The position numbers and the translations under genes were made by a program. Positions 1 through 8,546 of a DNA stretch of 64,000 nucleotides are shown piece by piece; within the stretch, counting starts at the first letter, position 1; every line of letters begins with the position of its first letter. Source of the stretch: Streptomyces sp. HUAS ZL42 (GTDB lineage: Bacteria; Actinomycetota; Actinomycetes; Streptomycetales; Streptomycetaceae); contig NZ_CP160403.1 in NCBI RefSeq assembly GCF_040782645.1, positions 4,809,001-4,873,000 on the forward strand, written 5' to 3'. Below the pieces are notes generated by a model. That model was not told the origin of the DNA. It did not search any database and saw only the letters and a program-made list of their open reading frames with translations.

Positions 1-1
1 G

Positions 2-265
2 AACATCTACAAGGTGGGCCTCAACACCAGCCGCCTGCTGCTCGCCTCCGGCGACGTCATCGTCGGCTACCTGCTGCTCAAGGGCGCCGCGGTGGCGGCG
101 GACAAGCTGCAGACGGCGTCCGCCAAGGACAAGGCGTTCTACACGGGCAAGATCGCGGCAGCGAAGTTCTTCGCCGCCAACGTCCTCCCGGGCGTCACCC
201 TGGCCCGCAAGATCGCCGAGGGCGTCGACCTGGACCTGATGGAACTGGACGAGGCGGCGTTCTAG
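2..265 (+). CDS. Acyl-CoA dehydrogenase, C-terminal fragment (cut by left edge)
   Basis: The frame is open from the first complete codon and runs to a TAG stop, giving 87 residues with no start in the window. The text contains an all-helical stretch, SRLLLASGDVIVGYLLLKGA, then a region rich in Ala and Lys ending in LDLMELDEAAF. This looks like the extra C-terminal domain found on large FadE-type acyl-CoA dehydrogenases, which oxidise acyl-CoA thioesters with FAD in beta-oxidation. The catalytic domain lies outside the window, so the assignment rests only on the tail. The gene is followed by a strong stem-loop terminator. Confidence 0.6.
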   Translation, partial: NIYKVGLNTSRLLLASGDVIVGYLLLKGAAVAADKLQTASAKDKAFYTGKIAAAKFFAANVLPGVTLARKIAEGVDLDLMELDEAAF

Positions 266-380
266 GACGAGGCGGCGTTCCAGAAGGAAGAAGTCGCACG
301 GCGGCCGGGCACGCCGTCAGTCCGCGGGCATGAGTTCCGCCCTGGGCCGACCGCCCCGCCGTCGAAGACACCCCCCACAC

Positions 381-416
381 GAGGGCCCCCTCCCCTTCCA
401 CAGGGAGGGGGCCCTC
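381..416 (+). terminator. Perfect 14-bp stem-loop terminator after the acyl-CoA dehydrogenase
   Basis: GAGGGCCCCCTCCC at 381-394 pairs perfectly with GGGAGGGGGCCCTC at 403-416 around an 8-nt loop. It separates the dehydrogenase from the aminopeptidase, so the latter is probably transcribed from its own promoter or by read-through. Confidence 0.8.
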
Positions 417-438
417 GTACGTCGTTAAGGTGAACTCC

Positions 439-1737
439 ATGAGCGAACCCCACCGCTTCGACCGCGGCCACACCGACGACCTCATGTCCTTCCTCGCGGC
501 GAGCCCCTCCCCGTACCACGCCGTGGCGAACGCCGCCGAACGGCTGGAGAAGGCCGGCTTCCGCCAGGTCGCCGAGACGGACGCCTGGGACGGGACGAGC
601 GGCGGCAAGTACGTGATCCGCGGCGGCGCGATCGTGGCCTGGTACGTCCCGGAGGGCGCCGCACCGCACACCCCCTTCCGCATCATCGGCGCGCACACCG
701 ACTCCCCCAACCTGCGTGTCAAGCCGCTGCCCGACAGCGGAGCGCACGGCTGGCGTCAGGTGGCCGTGGAGATCTACGGCGGACCGCTGCTCAACTCCTG
801 GCTCGACCGCGACCTGGGCCTGGCCGGCCGGCTCACCCTGCGCGACGGCTCGACGCGCCTGGTGAACGTCGACCGGCCCCTGCTGCGCGTCCCCCAGCTC
901 GCCGTGCACCTCGACCGTTCGGTGAACACGGAGGGGCTCAAGCTCGACAAGCAGCGCCACCTGCAGCCGGTCTGGGGCCTCGGCAACGACGTCCGCGACG
1001 GCGACCTGATCGCCTTCCTGGAGGAGACCGCAGGCATCCCAGCCGGCGAGGTCGCCGGCTGGGACCTGATGGTGCACTCCGTGGAGCCGCCGGCGTACCT
1101 CGGCCGGGACAAGGAACTGGTCGCGGCCCCCCGCATGGACAACCTGCTCTCCGTTCACGCCGCTGCGGCGGCCCTGGCCGCGGTGGCGACGAGCGGCGCG
1201 GGCCTGCCGTACGTCCCCGTCCTCGCCGCCTTCGACCACGAGGAGAACGGCTCGCAGTCGGACACCGGCGCGGACGGCCCGCTGCTCGGCAGCGTGCTGG
1301 AGCGTTCGGTGTTCGCGCGCGGAGGGTCGTACGAGGACCGGGCCCGTGCCTTCGCCGGCACCGTCTGTCTGTCCTCCGACACCGGTCACGCCGTCCACCC
1401 CAACTACGCGGAGCGGCACGACCCGACGCACCACCCGCGCGTCAACGGCGGGCCGATCCTGAAGGTCAACGTCAACAACCGCTATGCCACGGACGGTTCG
1501 GGCCGCGCCGCCTTCGCCGCCGCCTGCGAGAAGGCCGACGTGCCCTTCCAGTCGTTCGTCTCCAACAACTCCATGCCGTGCGGTACGACGATCGGCCCGA
1601 TCACCGCCGCCCGGCACGGCATCAGGACCGTCGACATCGGCGTGGCCATCCTGTCGATGCACAGCGCCCGCGAACTGTGCGGCGCGGCCGACCCGTTCCT
1701 GCTGGCGAACACGCTGGTGGCGTTCCTGGAGGGGTAG
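439..1737 (+). CDS. M18 family aminopeptidase
   Basis: A protein of about 432 residues with clear M18 aminopeptidase features. These are a zinc-ligand region GAHTDSPNLRVKP near residue 78, a DHEENGS segment carrying the catalytic Glu and metal ligands, and a C-terminal SMHSARELCGAAD motif containing the last zinc-binding His. M18 enzymes are cytosolic dodecameric metallopeptidases that remove N-terminal acidic or neutral residues from peptides. The ATG at 439 is preferred because AAGG at 427-430 sits about 8 nt before it. The in-frame GTG at 430 would overlap that ribosome site. Length is normal for the family. Confidence 0.93.
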   Translation: MSEPHRFDRGHTDDLMSFLAASPSPYHAVANAAERLEKAGFRQVAETDAWDGTSGGKYVIRGGAIVAWYVPEGAAPHTPFRIIGAHTDSPNLRVKPLPDSGAHGWRQVAVEIYGGPLLNSWLDRDLGLAGRLTLRDGSTRLVNVDRPLLRVPQLAVHLDRSVNTEGLKLDKQRHLQPVWGLGNDVRDGDLIAFLEETAGIPAGEVAGWDLMVHSVEPPAYLGRDKELVAAPRMDNLLSVHAAAAALAAVATSGAGLPYVPVLAAFDHEENGSQSDTGADGPLLGSVLERSVFARGGSYEDRARAFAGTVCLSSDTGHAVHPNYAERHDPTHHPRVNGGPILKVNVNNRYATDGSGRAAFAAACEKADVPFQSFVSNNSMPCGTTIGPITAARHGIRTVDIGVAILSMHSARELCGAADPFLLANTLVAFLEG

Positions 1738-1823
1738 AACGGGCGAGCCCCGCATGGCTGTTGCCCGCCTGGGTACCCGGGTCGCGGACCGGAACGACCG
1801 GACCGCACAGGGAGGCGACACTC

Positions 1824-2078
1824 ATGGGCCTCGGCGGATGCATCATCCTCATCGCCGTGGGAGCCATCCTCACGTTCGCGACCGACTGGAACATGGAGGG
1901 GGTCAACCTCGACCTGGTCGGCATCATCCTGATGATCGTCGGCCTGATCGGCGTCAGCACGTTCAGCAGCATCGCCCGCCGCAGGCGCGTGGTGGTGCCG
2001 CCCGCGACGCCGGTCATCGACGAGGAGGGCCACCACCATCGCCACCGCGACGGCTACAGCGACGGGTACGGGGTGTGA
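1824..2078 (+). CDS. Small two-helix membrane protein, DUF6458-like
   Basis: An 84-residue protein starting at an ATG 8 nt after a perfect GGAGG (1811-1815). Residues 1-18 (MGLGGCIILIAVGAILTF) and about 30-47 (LVGIILMIVGLIGVSTF) form two membrane segments. A short Arg-rich stretch and a His/Tyr/Asp-rich cytosolic tail follow. Small proteins of this layout are widespread in Streptomyces and are usually labelled DUF6458. No biochemical role is known to me. Confidence 0.8.
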   Translation: MGLGGCIILIAVGAILTFATDWNMEGVNLDLVGIILMIVGLIGVSTFSSIARRRRVVVPPATPVIDEEGHHHRHRDGYSDGYGV

Positions 2079-2435
2079 GCACGCCACCCCAACCCGGACA
2101 CATCCGCCGGAGCGGCACAGGTGCCCCGACGCCGTACGCACAGGGCGACGACAGACAACCTTGAGCAATCCGTGATCGAAAGCACCCTGTCCATTTGTGT
2201 GAATGCAGTGAAGATTCTCGCCGAGGGCGGGACGGACCGGCTGCCCCTGGTGCCGACGGGCATGGGAGTCGCTGACCGTGGCGACCCTGGCGGCCGTGGG
2301 CCCGGGGCCCCTGCACCGGCGCTTCCGCGTGCGGCTCGGCACGACTCCGCCGGCCCGGCTGACGCGCCGGCCGGGACTCAGCCCGTCGGCCTACCGTCGG
2401 CGTTCCGGACCGGCGGTCGGGGAAGCGGTAACGGC
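2079..2435. other. 357-bp intergenic stretch with no recognisable gene
   Basis: It contains a comparatively A/T-rich patch around 2158-2225 that could hold the promoter of the LURP-one gene. I see no convincing gene, repeat or terminator in it. Confidence 0.4.
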
Positions 2436-2930
2436 ATGAGATTCCTCGTACGCGACCGGCTCCTGGGCATCGGCGACGACTACTGGATCGAGGACGACCG
2501 CGGCGCCAAGGTGTTCCTCGTCGACGGCAAGGCGATGCGGCTGCGCGACACCTTCGAGCTGAAGGACATGCACGGGCGCGTGCTCGTCGACATCCGCCGG
2601 AAGATGTTCGCCGTGCGGGACACCATGGTGATCGAGCGGGACGGCGAGCCCCTGGCGACGATCCGCCGCAAACGGCTCTCGCTGTTGCGCAACCACTACC
2701 GGGTCAGCCTGGTGGACGGCACCGAACTCGACGTCAGCGGCAAGATCCTCGACCGGGAGTTCGCCGTCGAGTACGACGGTGAACTGCTGGCCGTCGTCTC
2801 GCGCCGCTGGCTGCACGTGCGCGAGACGTACGGCGTGGACGTCGTCCGGGAGGACGCGGATCCGGCACTGCTGATCGCGGTGACGGTGTGCGTGATCCAC
2901 CTGGCGGAGAAGGAGCGGGAGTCGGAGTAG
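2436..2930 (+). CDS. LURP-one-related (tubby-like fold) protein
   Basis: A 164-residue protein beginning MRFLVRDRLLGIGDDYWIED. It shows the repeated beta-strand pattern of the LURP-one/tubby C-terminal-like family: alternating DGKAMRLRDTFELKD, IRRKMFAVRDTMVIERDG and IRRKRLSLLRNHYRVSLVDG segments. A long C-terminal hydrophobic helix (ALLIAVTVCVIHLA) plugs the predicted barrel. The family is small, cytosolic or membrane-associated and mostly uncharacterised in bacteria. The frame is open well upstream, but homology and a GGGGAAG ribosome site support the start at 2436. Confidence 0.8.
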   Translation: MRFLVRDRLLGIGDDYWIEDDRGAKVFLVDGKAMRLRDTFELKDMHGRVLVDIRRKMFAVRDTMVIERDGEPLATIRRKRLSLLRNHYRVSLVDGTELDVSGKILDREFAVEYDGELLAVVSRRWLHVRETYGVDVVREDADPALLIAVTVCVIHLAEKERESE

Positions 2931-2945
2931 GCGCAGGAGACCTGG

Positions 2946-3740
2946 TCAGCGGCGAGGCGGCTCCAGCCCCAGCACCCGGTCCTTCAGCGCCGGGAACTGC
3001 TCCCGGGTCACCCCGACCCTCGACGGGTCGAACTCCACCGTGAGGACCTCCTCGCCGGCGCCGGCCTCCGCCAGCACCTCCCCCCACGGATCCACCACGA
3101 TCGAGTGACCCGCCTGCGGAACTCCCGCATGCGTCCCGGCCGTTCCACACGCAAGCACGAACGCCTGGTTCTCCACCGCCCGCGCCTGGGCCAGCAGCGT
3201 CCAGTGCGCCCGCCGCCGCTCGGGCCAGCCCGCCGGGAGGACCAGGGTCTGAGCGCCGGCATCGACGAGCCCACGGAACAACTCGGGGAATCGGAGGTCG
3301 TAACAGGTCGCGAGGCCCAGAGTGGTCTCCGCCAGACGAACCGTCACCAGGTCCCGCCCCGCCCCCATCAGCACGGCCTCGCCCTTGTCGAAGCCGAAGC
3401 GGTGGATCTTGCGGTAGGAGGCCACCAGATCACCGGAGGGAGAGAAGACGAGCGACGTGTTGTACAGCGTCCCCTGGGGGGCACGCTCCGGAATCGACCC
3501 GGCGTGCAGCCACACGCCCGCATCGCTCGCGGCCTTGGCCATCGCCTCGTGCGTCGGCCCCTCGAGCGGCTCGGCCTCGCTTCCGAACGCCTCGTACGCG
3601 AACGCTCCCGTGGTCCACAGCTCCGGCAACACGACGAGATCGGTTCCGGCCTGATCCCGTACCAGCGCCGCCACCCGCCGCCGACGCGATTCGACCGATT
3701 CGCCCTCGTCTACGGCGATCTGGATCAGAGAGGCGCGCAC
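2946..3740 (-). CDS. Carbon-nitrogen hydrolase (nitrilase superfamily amidase)
   Basis: A 264-residue protein carrying the full Glu-Lys-Cys catalytic triad: E40 in VVLPELW, K111 in YRKIHRF and C146 in ATCYDLRFPE. These enzymes hydrolyse amide bonds of small molecules, and close relatives act in omega-amidase or deaminated-glutathione repair roles. The substrate cannot be told from sequence. The GTG at 3740 is chosen because the conserved domain begins at once (VRASLIQIAVDEGES); the frame stays open upstream without homology. It is divergent from the next gene. Confidence 0.9.
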   Translation of the reverse strand: MRASLIQIAVDEGESVESRRRRVAALVRDQAGTDLVVLPELWTTGAFAYEAFGSEAEPLEGPTHEAMAKAASDAGVWLHAGSIPERAPQGTLYNTSLVFSPSGDLVASYRKIHRFGFDKGEAVLMGAGRDLVTVRLAETTLGLATCYDLRFPELFRGLVDAGAQTLVLPAGWPERRRAHWTLLAQARAVENQAFVLACGTAGTHAGVPQAGHSIVVDPWGEVLAEAGAGEEVLTVEFDPSRVGVTREQFPALKDRVLGLEPPRR

Positions 3741-3922
3741 ACTACCACCGTCCTGGCATTCGAGCCGTCCACACGGGCCTACGATCGTCACACGAAAGCA
3801 CTGCCGGGGTGCCTCACAGCAGCGTAACTTAGCGTTCCGAGACACCCGCCGACAGCAGCCACCTCCCACTGGCAACGCCGCCGCAACCCGCCCGTGTACC
3901 GACCGCCGAGGGGCCCCGTTCC

Positions 3923-4747
3923 GTGAGTCTGCATCCCACCCTCCAGCCCTACGCCGACGCCTGGACCCACTCCATCGAAGCCATATCCGAGCTGGTGCAG
4001 CCGCTTGTGGAGGGTGAGTGGAACCGGCGCACCCCGTGCCCCGGCTGGTCTGTCCGCGACATCGTCTCCCATGTCATCGGCCTGGACTGCGAGATGCTCG
4101 GCGACCCGCGCCCCATCCACACGCTCCCGCGCGACCTGTTCCACGTCACCAACGACCACCAGCGCTACATGGAGATGCAGGTCGACGTCCGCCGCCATCA
4201 CACGGCACCCGAGATGACGTCCGAGCTGGAGTACACGGTCATCCGCCGCAACCGCCAGCTGCGCAACGAGTCGCGCGATCCCGGTACGAAGGTGCGCGGC
4301 CCCCTCGGCAGCGAGCTCACCCTCGAGGAGGCCATGCGGGGCCACGCGTTCAACGTGTGGGTGCACGAGCAGGACCTGCGCGCGGCCCTCGGCCGCCCCG
4401 GCAACCTCGACTCGCCCGGCGCACACATCGCCCGCGACGTGCTCCTCGCCGACCTGCCCCGCGTCGTCGCCGACGAAGCGGGCGCGCCCCGCAGCTCGGC
4501 GGTCGTCTTCGACGTCCACGGCCCGGTGGAGTTCCTGCGCACCATCCGCGTCGACATCCAGGGCCGCGGCACCCTCGAAACGGCGCCCGCGCTAGGCCCC
4601 GCCGCCACCCTCGCCCTCGACTGGGAGACCTACGTCCGCCTGGCCTGCGGCCGCGTGACCCCGGACGCGGTGACGGACCGGGTGAAGACGGAGGGAGACC
4701 CGGAACTGACGGCGGCGATCCTGAGGAACTTCACGGTGACGCAGTAG
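3923..4747 (+). CDS. Maleylpyruvate isomerase / mycothiol-dependent enzyme family protein
   Basis: A 274-residue protein with an N-terminal DinB-like four-helix domain. Its signature is TPCPGWSVRDIVSHVIGLD, where H50 is a likely metal ligand, followed by HAFNVWVHEQDLR near residue 140. A C-terminal domain of SCP2-like character follows. The family includes mycothiol S-transferases and mycothiol-dependent maleylpyruvate isomerase, which use mycothiol, the actinobacterial low-molecular-weight thiol. The exact reaction is unknown. Translation starts at GTG 3923, and the gene shares a 182-bp divergent promoter region with the amidase gene. Confidence 0.85.
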   Translation: MSLHPTLQPYADAWTHSIEAISELVQPLVEGEWNRRTPCPGWSVRDIVSHVIGLDCEMLGDPRPIHTLPRDLFHVTNDHQRYMEMQVDVRRHHTAPEMTSELEYTVIRRNRQLRNESRDPGTKVRGPLGSELTLEEAMRGHAFNVWVHEQDLRAALGRPGNLDSPGAHIARDVLLADLPRVVADEAGAPRSSAVVFDVHGPVEFLRTIRVDIQGRGTLETAPALGPAATLALDWETYVRLACGRVTPDAVTDRVKTEGDPELTAAILRNFTVTQ

Positions 4748-4845
4748 TCCGGTGGCTTGCGCAGCCTGCGGTCAGCGCCATGGCGGCACCCCGCCGGCGC
4801 CGGGCTGCGCGACCCACCCCACACAGACCCCGGCACGGGGCACCG

Positions 4846-6147
4846 TCACGCAGGAACGTGCACCGTCTCCACCCGGCTGGCGACCAGCCGCTCCCGCTCC
4901 CGCCGGGCCGCCCGCCTCCGCAACCGCAGAATCTGACTCACGCCGAGCGCCTGCAGCACGAACACCACGGAGAACGCGACGGTGTAGTCGTCCCCGGTCA
5001 CATCCAGCAGCACCCCGACCGCGAACAACGTCGTCATGGAGGCGACGAAGCCACCCATGTTGGTGATGCCGGAGGCGGTCCCCTGCCGCTCCGCGGGATT
5101 GGCCGGCCGGGCGAAGTCGAACCCGATCATCGAGGCCGGCCCGCACGCCCCCAGCACCGCGCACAGCACCACAAGGAGCCACATCGGCGCCCGGTCGGCG
5201 GGGTAGAACAGGGTGACGGCCCATACCGAGGCCGTCGCCCCCACCGTCCCCAGCGCGAGCGGCAGCCGCGCCCCGTGGTGCCGGGCGACGATCTGGCCGT
5301 ACACCAGCCCGATCACCATGTTGGCCAGCACGACGAGGGTCAGCAGTTCCCCGGCCGTGGCCCGCGACAGCCCCTGGGCCTCCACCAGGAACGGCAGCCC
5401 CCACAGCAGCAGGAAGACCATCGCCGGGAACTGGGTCGTGAAGTGGACCCACAGCCCGAGCCGCGTCCCCGGCTCCCGCCAGGACGCGGCGATCTGCCGG
5501 CGCACGTACGCCGCGCCCCGGTGCGGGAAGGGCTCGGGCTCGTGCCCCTCGGGGTGGTCCTTCAGGAACAACAGCAGCAGCACCAGCACCACCACACCCG
5601 CCAGCGCGCTGCCCGCGAACGCCGCCGTCCATCCGACGCCGTGCAGCAGCCGGGCCAGTACGAGCGTGGAGACCAGGTTGCCCGCCATCCCGGCCAGCCC
5701 CGCGAGCTGCGCGACCAGGGGCCCGCGCCGGGCCGGGAACCAGCGCGTGCCCAGCCGCAGCACGCTGATGAAGGTCATCGCGTCACCGCATCCGAGCAGC
5801 GCGCGCGAGGCGAGCGCCATGCCGTACGTGGGTGAGAGGGCGAAGCCGAGCTGGCCCGCCGTGAACAGGACGACCCCGATGCCCAGCACCTTCTTCGTGC
5901 CGAGCCGGTCGACGAGCAGGCCGACGGGGATCTGCATGCCCGCGTACACGAGCAGCTGCAGGATCGAGAACGTCGCCAGGGCGGAGGCGTTCACATGGAA
6001 ACGGTCCGCCGCGTCGAGACCGGCCACCCCGAGGGACGTACGGAAGATGACGGCGACGAAGTAGACCGAGACGCCGACGCCCCAGACGGCGACGGCGCGC
6101 CCGCCGCCCGGAGGGTCTCCCGGCAGCGCGGCCGAGGAGGAGCTCAT
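4846..6147 (-). CDS. MFS transporter
   Basis: A 433-residue integral membrane protein with twelve predicted helices. The major-facilitator loop 2-3 motif is visible as GLLVDRLGTKKVLGIG near residue 78. A cytosolic Arg/Glu-rich loop lies in the middle, and the C-terminal tail is rich in Arg (RLRRRAARRERERLV). The substrate is not identifiable. Its ATG overlaps the stop of the GntR gene by 4 nt, so the two are translationally coupled, and the regulator probably controls the transporter. Confidence 0.88.
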   Translation of the reverse strand: MSSSSAALPGDPPGGGRAVAVWGVGVSVYFVAVIFRTSLGVAGLDAADRFHVNASALATFSILQLLVYAGMQIPVGLLVDRLGTKKVLGIGVVLFTAGQLGFALSPTYGMALASRALLGCGDAMTFISVLRLGTRWFPARRGPLVAQLAGLAGMAGNLVSTLVLARLLHGVGWTAAFAGSALAGVVVLVLLLLFLKDHPEGHEPEPFPHRGAAYVRRQIAASWREPGTRLGLWVHFTTQFPAMVFLLLWGLPFLVEAQGLSRATAGELLTLVVLANMVIGLVYGQIVARHHGARLPLALGTVGATASVWAVTLFYPADRAPMWLLVVLCAVLGACGPASMIGFDFARPANPAERQGTASGITNMGGFVASMTTLFAVGVLLDVTGDDYTVAFSVVFVLQALGVSQILRLRRRAARRERERLVASRVETVHVPA

Positions 6148-6818
6148 CGGACCTCACCCCGCGCCAGGTGCGAGAACCAGCTGATGTGCCGGTGCACCAC
6201 TCCGACGGCCGCCTCCGCGTCGCCGGAGCGCAGCGCTTCGAGGATCTCCTCGTGCTCGACGAGGCCCTTGGCGATCCGGTCGGGGTGGGAGTGCAGGACG
6301 GCGACTCCCATGCGCAGCTGGCGGTCGCGGAGTTGGTCGTACAGCCGCGAAAGGATCTCGTTGCCGCCGCTGCGGACGATCTCCGCGTGGAAGCAGCGGT
6401 CGGTGACGGCGGCCGCGGCCAGGTCACCGGCGGCGGCCTGTTCCTTCTGCCGCTCGAGCAGTTCCTCGAGCCGTTCGATGAGCCCGCGGGGCGCGGGTAC
6501 GGCCTTGCGGGCGGCGTGCTCCTCGACCAGCAGCCGGGTCTCCACCACGTCCGCGATCTCCTGCGCGGAGACGGGCAGGACCAGCGCGCCCTTCTTCGGG
6601 TAGAGCTTGATCAGCCCCTCCACCTCGAGCCGCAGCAGCGCCTCGCGCACGGGGGTGCGTGACACCCCGACCGCCTCGGCGAGCTCTCCTTCGGTGAGCA
6701 GCGTTCCGCCCTCGTAACGGCGGTCCAGGACGCCCTGCTTGACGTGGGTGTAGACGCGGTCGGCGGCGGGGGGTTGCTTGGTGGTCGGCTTCACGGGCGC
6801 GGGTGGGGCGGACGGCAT
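6144..6818 (-). CDS. GntR family transcriptional regulator (FCD/FadR subfamily)
   Basis: A 224-residue regulator. A winged helix-turn-helix occupies about residues 20-85, with LLTEGELAEAVGVSRTPVREALLRLEVEGLI as its core. An all-helical FCD ligand domain follows, with putative metal-binding residues in CFHAEIVRSGGNEILSRLYDQLRDRQLRM. Such proteins bind small carboxylic acids and repress adjacent transport or catabolic genes. It is the first gene of a two-gene operon with the MFS transporter. Confidence 0.92.
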   Translation of the reverse strand: MPSAPPAPVKPTTKQPPAADRVYTHVKQGVLDRRYEGGTLLTEGELAEAVGVSRTPVREALLRLEVEGLIKLYPKKGALVLPVSAQEIADVVETRLLVEEHAARKAVPAPRGLIERLEELLERQKEQAAAGDLAAAAVTDRCFHAEIVRSGGNEILSRLYDQLRDRQLRMGVAVLHSHPDRIAKGLVEHEEILEALRSGDAEAAVGVVHRHISWFSHLARGEVR

Positions 6819-7026
6819 GCGAACAGGATAGATACAACACGCACTTATGAGGCGTCACCATCCACCATGCGGACCGGTGACGGACGCCACACGCGGAACT
6901 CCGAATTTGCGTACGACTGTCGCACAACCTCTCGTGCTACTTACGTGTCACACACGTGCGGCCCCACCTTCTTCTCTCCAACTCGGCCGCATTTCCGGGG
7001 CATTCGACGTATTCGGGGTATTTGAG

Positions 7027-7926
7027 TTGATAACCGCCACCAAGGGTTTCCGTGTCCGCAGGGCCGCCGCCGTCGCCGTGACGACCGCCGCAGTGCTCGC
7101 CACCGGAGCTCTCACCGCGGCACCCGCGCAAGCTCTCACGACGCCCACCATCACCGCCAAGGGCGGGTTCCTGATGAACAGCGCGACCGGCACGACGCTC
7201 TACGCCAAGGGCGCCGACACGAAGAGGCTCACCGCCTCCACGACGAAGATCATGACCGCGAAGGTCGTCCTCTCGCAGTCGAACCTGAACCTGGACGCCA
7301 AGGTCACCATCAAGAAGGCGTACAGCGACTACATCGTCTCCAAGGGCGCCTCGTCGGCACACCTGATCGTCGGCGACAAGGTCACCGTCCGCCAGCTGCT
7401 CTACGGGATGATGCTGCCGTCCGGCTGCGACGCCGCGATGGCCCTCGCCGACAAGTTCGGTACCGGCACGACCGTGTCCGCGCGCACGAAGTCGTTCATC
7501 TCGAAGATGAACACGATGGCCACGAGCCTCGGCATGACGAACACGCACTTCGACTCGTTCGACGGCATCAGCAACGGCTCCAACTACTCGACGCCGCGCG
7601 ATCTGACGAAGCTCGCCCGGAGCGCCATGAAGAGCACCACGTTCAAGAGCGTCGTGAAGACCAAGTCGTACACGGCCAAGACGATCACCAGCACCGGCTC
7701 CACCCGCACGATGGCCGCGTGGGCCAACACCAACACGCTGCTCGGCTGGAACGGCACGCTCGGCGTGAAGACCGGTTCCGGCACCTCGGCCCAGTACTGC
7801 CTCGTCTTCGCCGCCACGCTCAACGGCGAGTCGGTGATGGGCACCGTCCTCGCCTCGTCCTCCGCGGCCAACCGCACGACGGACGTGAAGAAGCTGATCA
7901 CCTACGGCTACGCCAAGATCAGCTGA
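7027..7926 (+). CDS. Secreted DD-transpeptidase/carboxypeptidase of the Streptomyces K15 type (S11)
   Basis: Numbered from the proposed TTG start, the protein has a signal peptide with Arg-rich n-region and APAQA cleavage box near residues 31-36. The penicillin-binding motifs are S71-TT-K74, S132-G-C134 and K248-T-G-S251. An SxC instead of SxN second motif is the documented feature of the Streptomyces K15 DD-transpeptidase. The spacing (61 and 177 residues from the active Ser) and surrounding text, for example NLNLDAKVTIKKAYSDY, match that enzyme. It would trim or cross-link peptidoglycan stem peptides outside the cell. The start is uncertain because the frame is open to 6847; TTG 7027 follows GGGG at 7015-7018. 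Confidence 0.92.
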   Translation: MITATKGFRVRRAAAVAVTTAAVLATGALTAAPAQALTTPTITAKGGFLMNSATGTTLYAKGADTKRLTASTTKIMTAKVVLSQSNLNLDAKVTIKKAYSDYIVSKGASSAHLIVGDKVTVRQLLYGMMLPSGCDAAMALADKFGTGTTVSARTKSFISKMNTMATSLGMTNTHFDSFDGISNGSNYSTPRDLTKLARSAMKSTTFKSVVKTKSYTAKTITSTGSTRTMAAWANTNTLLGWNGTLGVKTGSGTSAQYCLVFAATLNGESVMGTVLASSSAANRTTDVKKLITYGYAKIS

Positions 7927-7942
7927 CGCCGCGCACTCCGTG

Positions 7943-7976
7943 AACGGGCCCGCCGCGACTCTGCGGCGGGCCCGTT
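7943..7976. terminator. Bidirectional stem-loop terminator
   Basis: AACGGGCCCGCCGC (7943-7956) and GCGGCGGGCCCGTT (7963-7976) form a perfect 14-bp stem with a 6-nt loop. It lies between two convergent genes. Confidence 0.85.
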
Positions 7977-7981
7977 GCCAC

Positions 7982-8449
7982 TCATCGGTACGCGTCCGCG
8001 GTGATGGCCGCGAGCGCCTCGGCCAGGGCGGAGCGGAGTTTGTCGTGGGCCGGTCCCGGGCTGTGTTCGGGGGCCGTGCGCTCCTCGCCGTAGAGCCACA
8101 CCGGGGCGCGCCGGCGCTCCTGAGGCTCCCAGTGGTAGCGGGCGTGGACGTGCGCGTGCAGATGGTTCCAGAAGTTGCCGAGGATCTCGTAGTTGACGCG
8201 GTAGAACTCCGGGTCGGCTGCCGAGCAGACCTGCTGGACCGCTTCGCCCAGCAGGGAAAGATCCATCAGGAAGCCGGCCCGGTCGGCACGCGAGAGGTCG
8301 GTCAGATGGTCCGCGCTCTCGTGGACCAGCAGGCAGTAGCCGGGCAGGAACTGCGTGCTGCCCAGGACGGCCCAGCCGGTCCGCATCCGGTGCAGGACGT
8401 TGGGTTCGTCGCCCTGTCTGAGTACGTCGATCCAGTCGGTGTCCGACAC
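7982..8449 (-). CDS. HIT-like domain protein
   Basis: A protein of about 155 residues beginning VSDTDWIDVLRQGD. It carries a histidine-triad-like motif NHLHAHVHARYHW near residue 110, typical of nucleotide hydrolases and transferases acting on diadenosine polyphosphates or AMP-conjugates. The sequence around it (FYRVNYEILGNFWNHLHAHV) fits the HIT fold with the second His cluster. The frame is open a further 31 codons upstream, but that part is Arg/Pro-rich and looks non-coding. The ribosome site GGGGAAGGCGGA precedes the GTG at 8449. Confidence 0.75.
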   Translation of the reverse strand: MSDTDWIDVLRQGDEPNVLHRMRTGWAVLGSTQFLPGYCLLVHESADHLTDLSRADRAGFLMDLSLLGEAVQQVCSAADPEFYRVNYEILGNFWNHLHAHVHARYHWEPQERRRAPVWLYGEERTAPEHSPGPAHDKLRSALAEALAAITADAYR

Positions 8450-8546
8450 CCTGTTCCGCCTTCCCCTTTTTCGGCTGTGGTGCTCCCGGAAACGCCGGTC
8501 GCCCCGCCGCGCCGGAGGCGGGACGGGGCGACCGTGGCTCACCGGG

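Noticed and set aside
7402..7410. SGC in place of SGN in the DD-peptidase, which could look like a disabled active site
   Set aside because: SxC is the known native motif of the Streptomyces K15 DD-transpeptidase, and the rest of the protein matches it closely.
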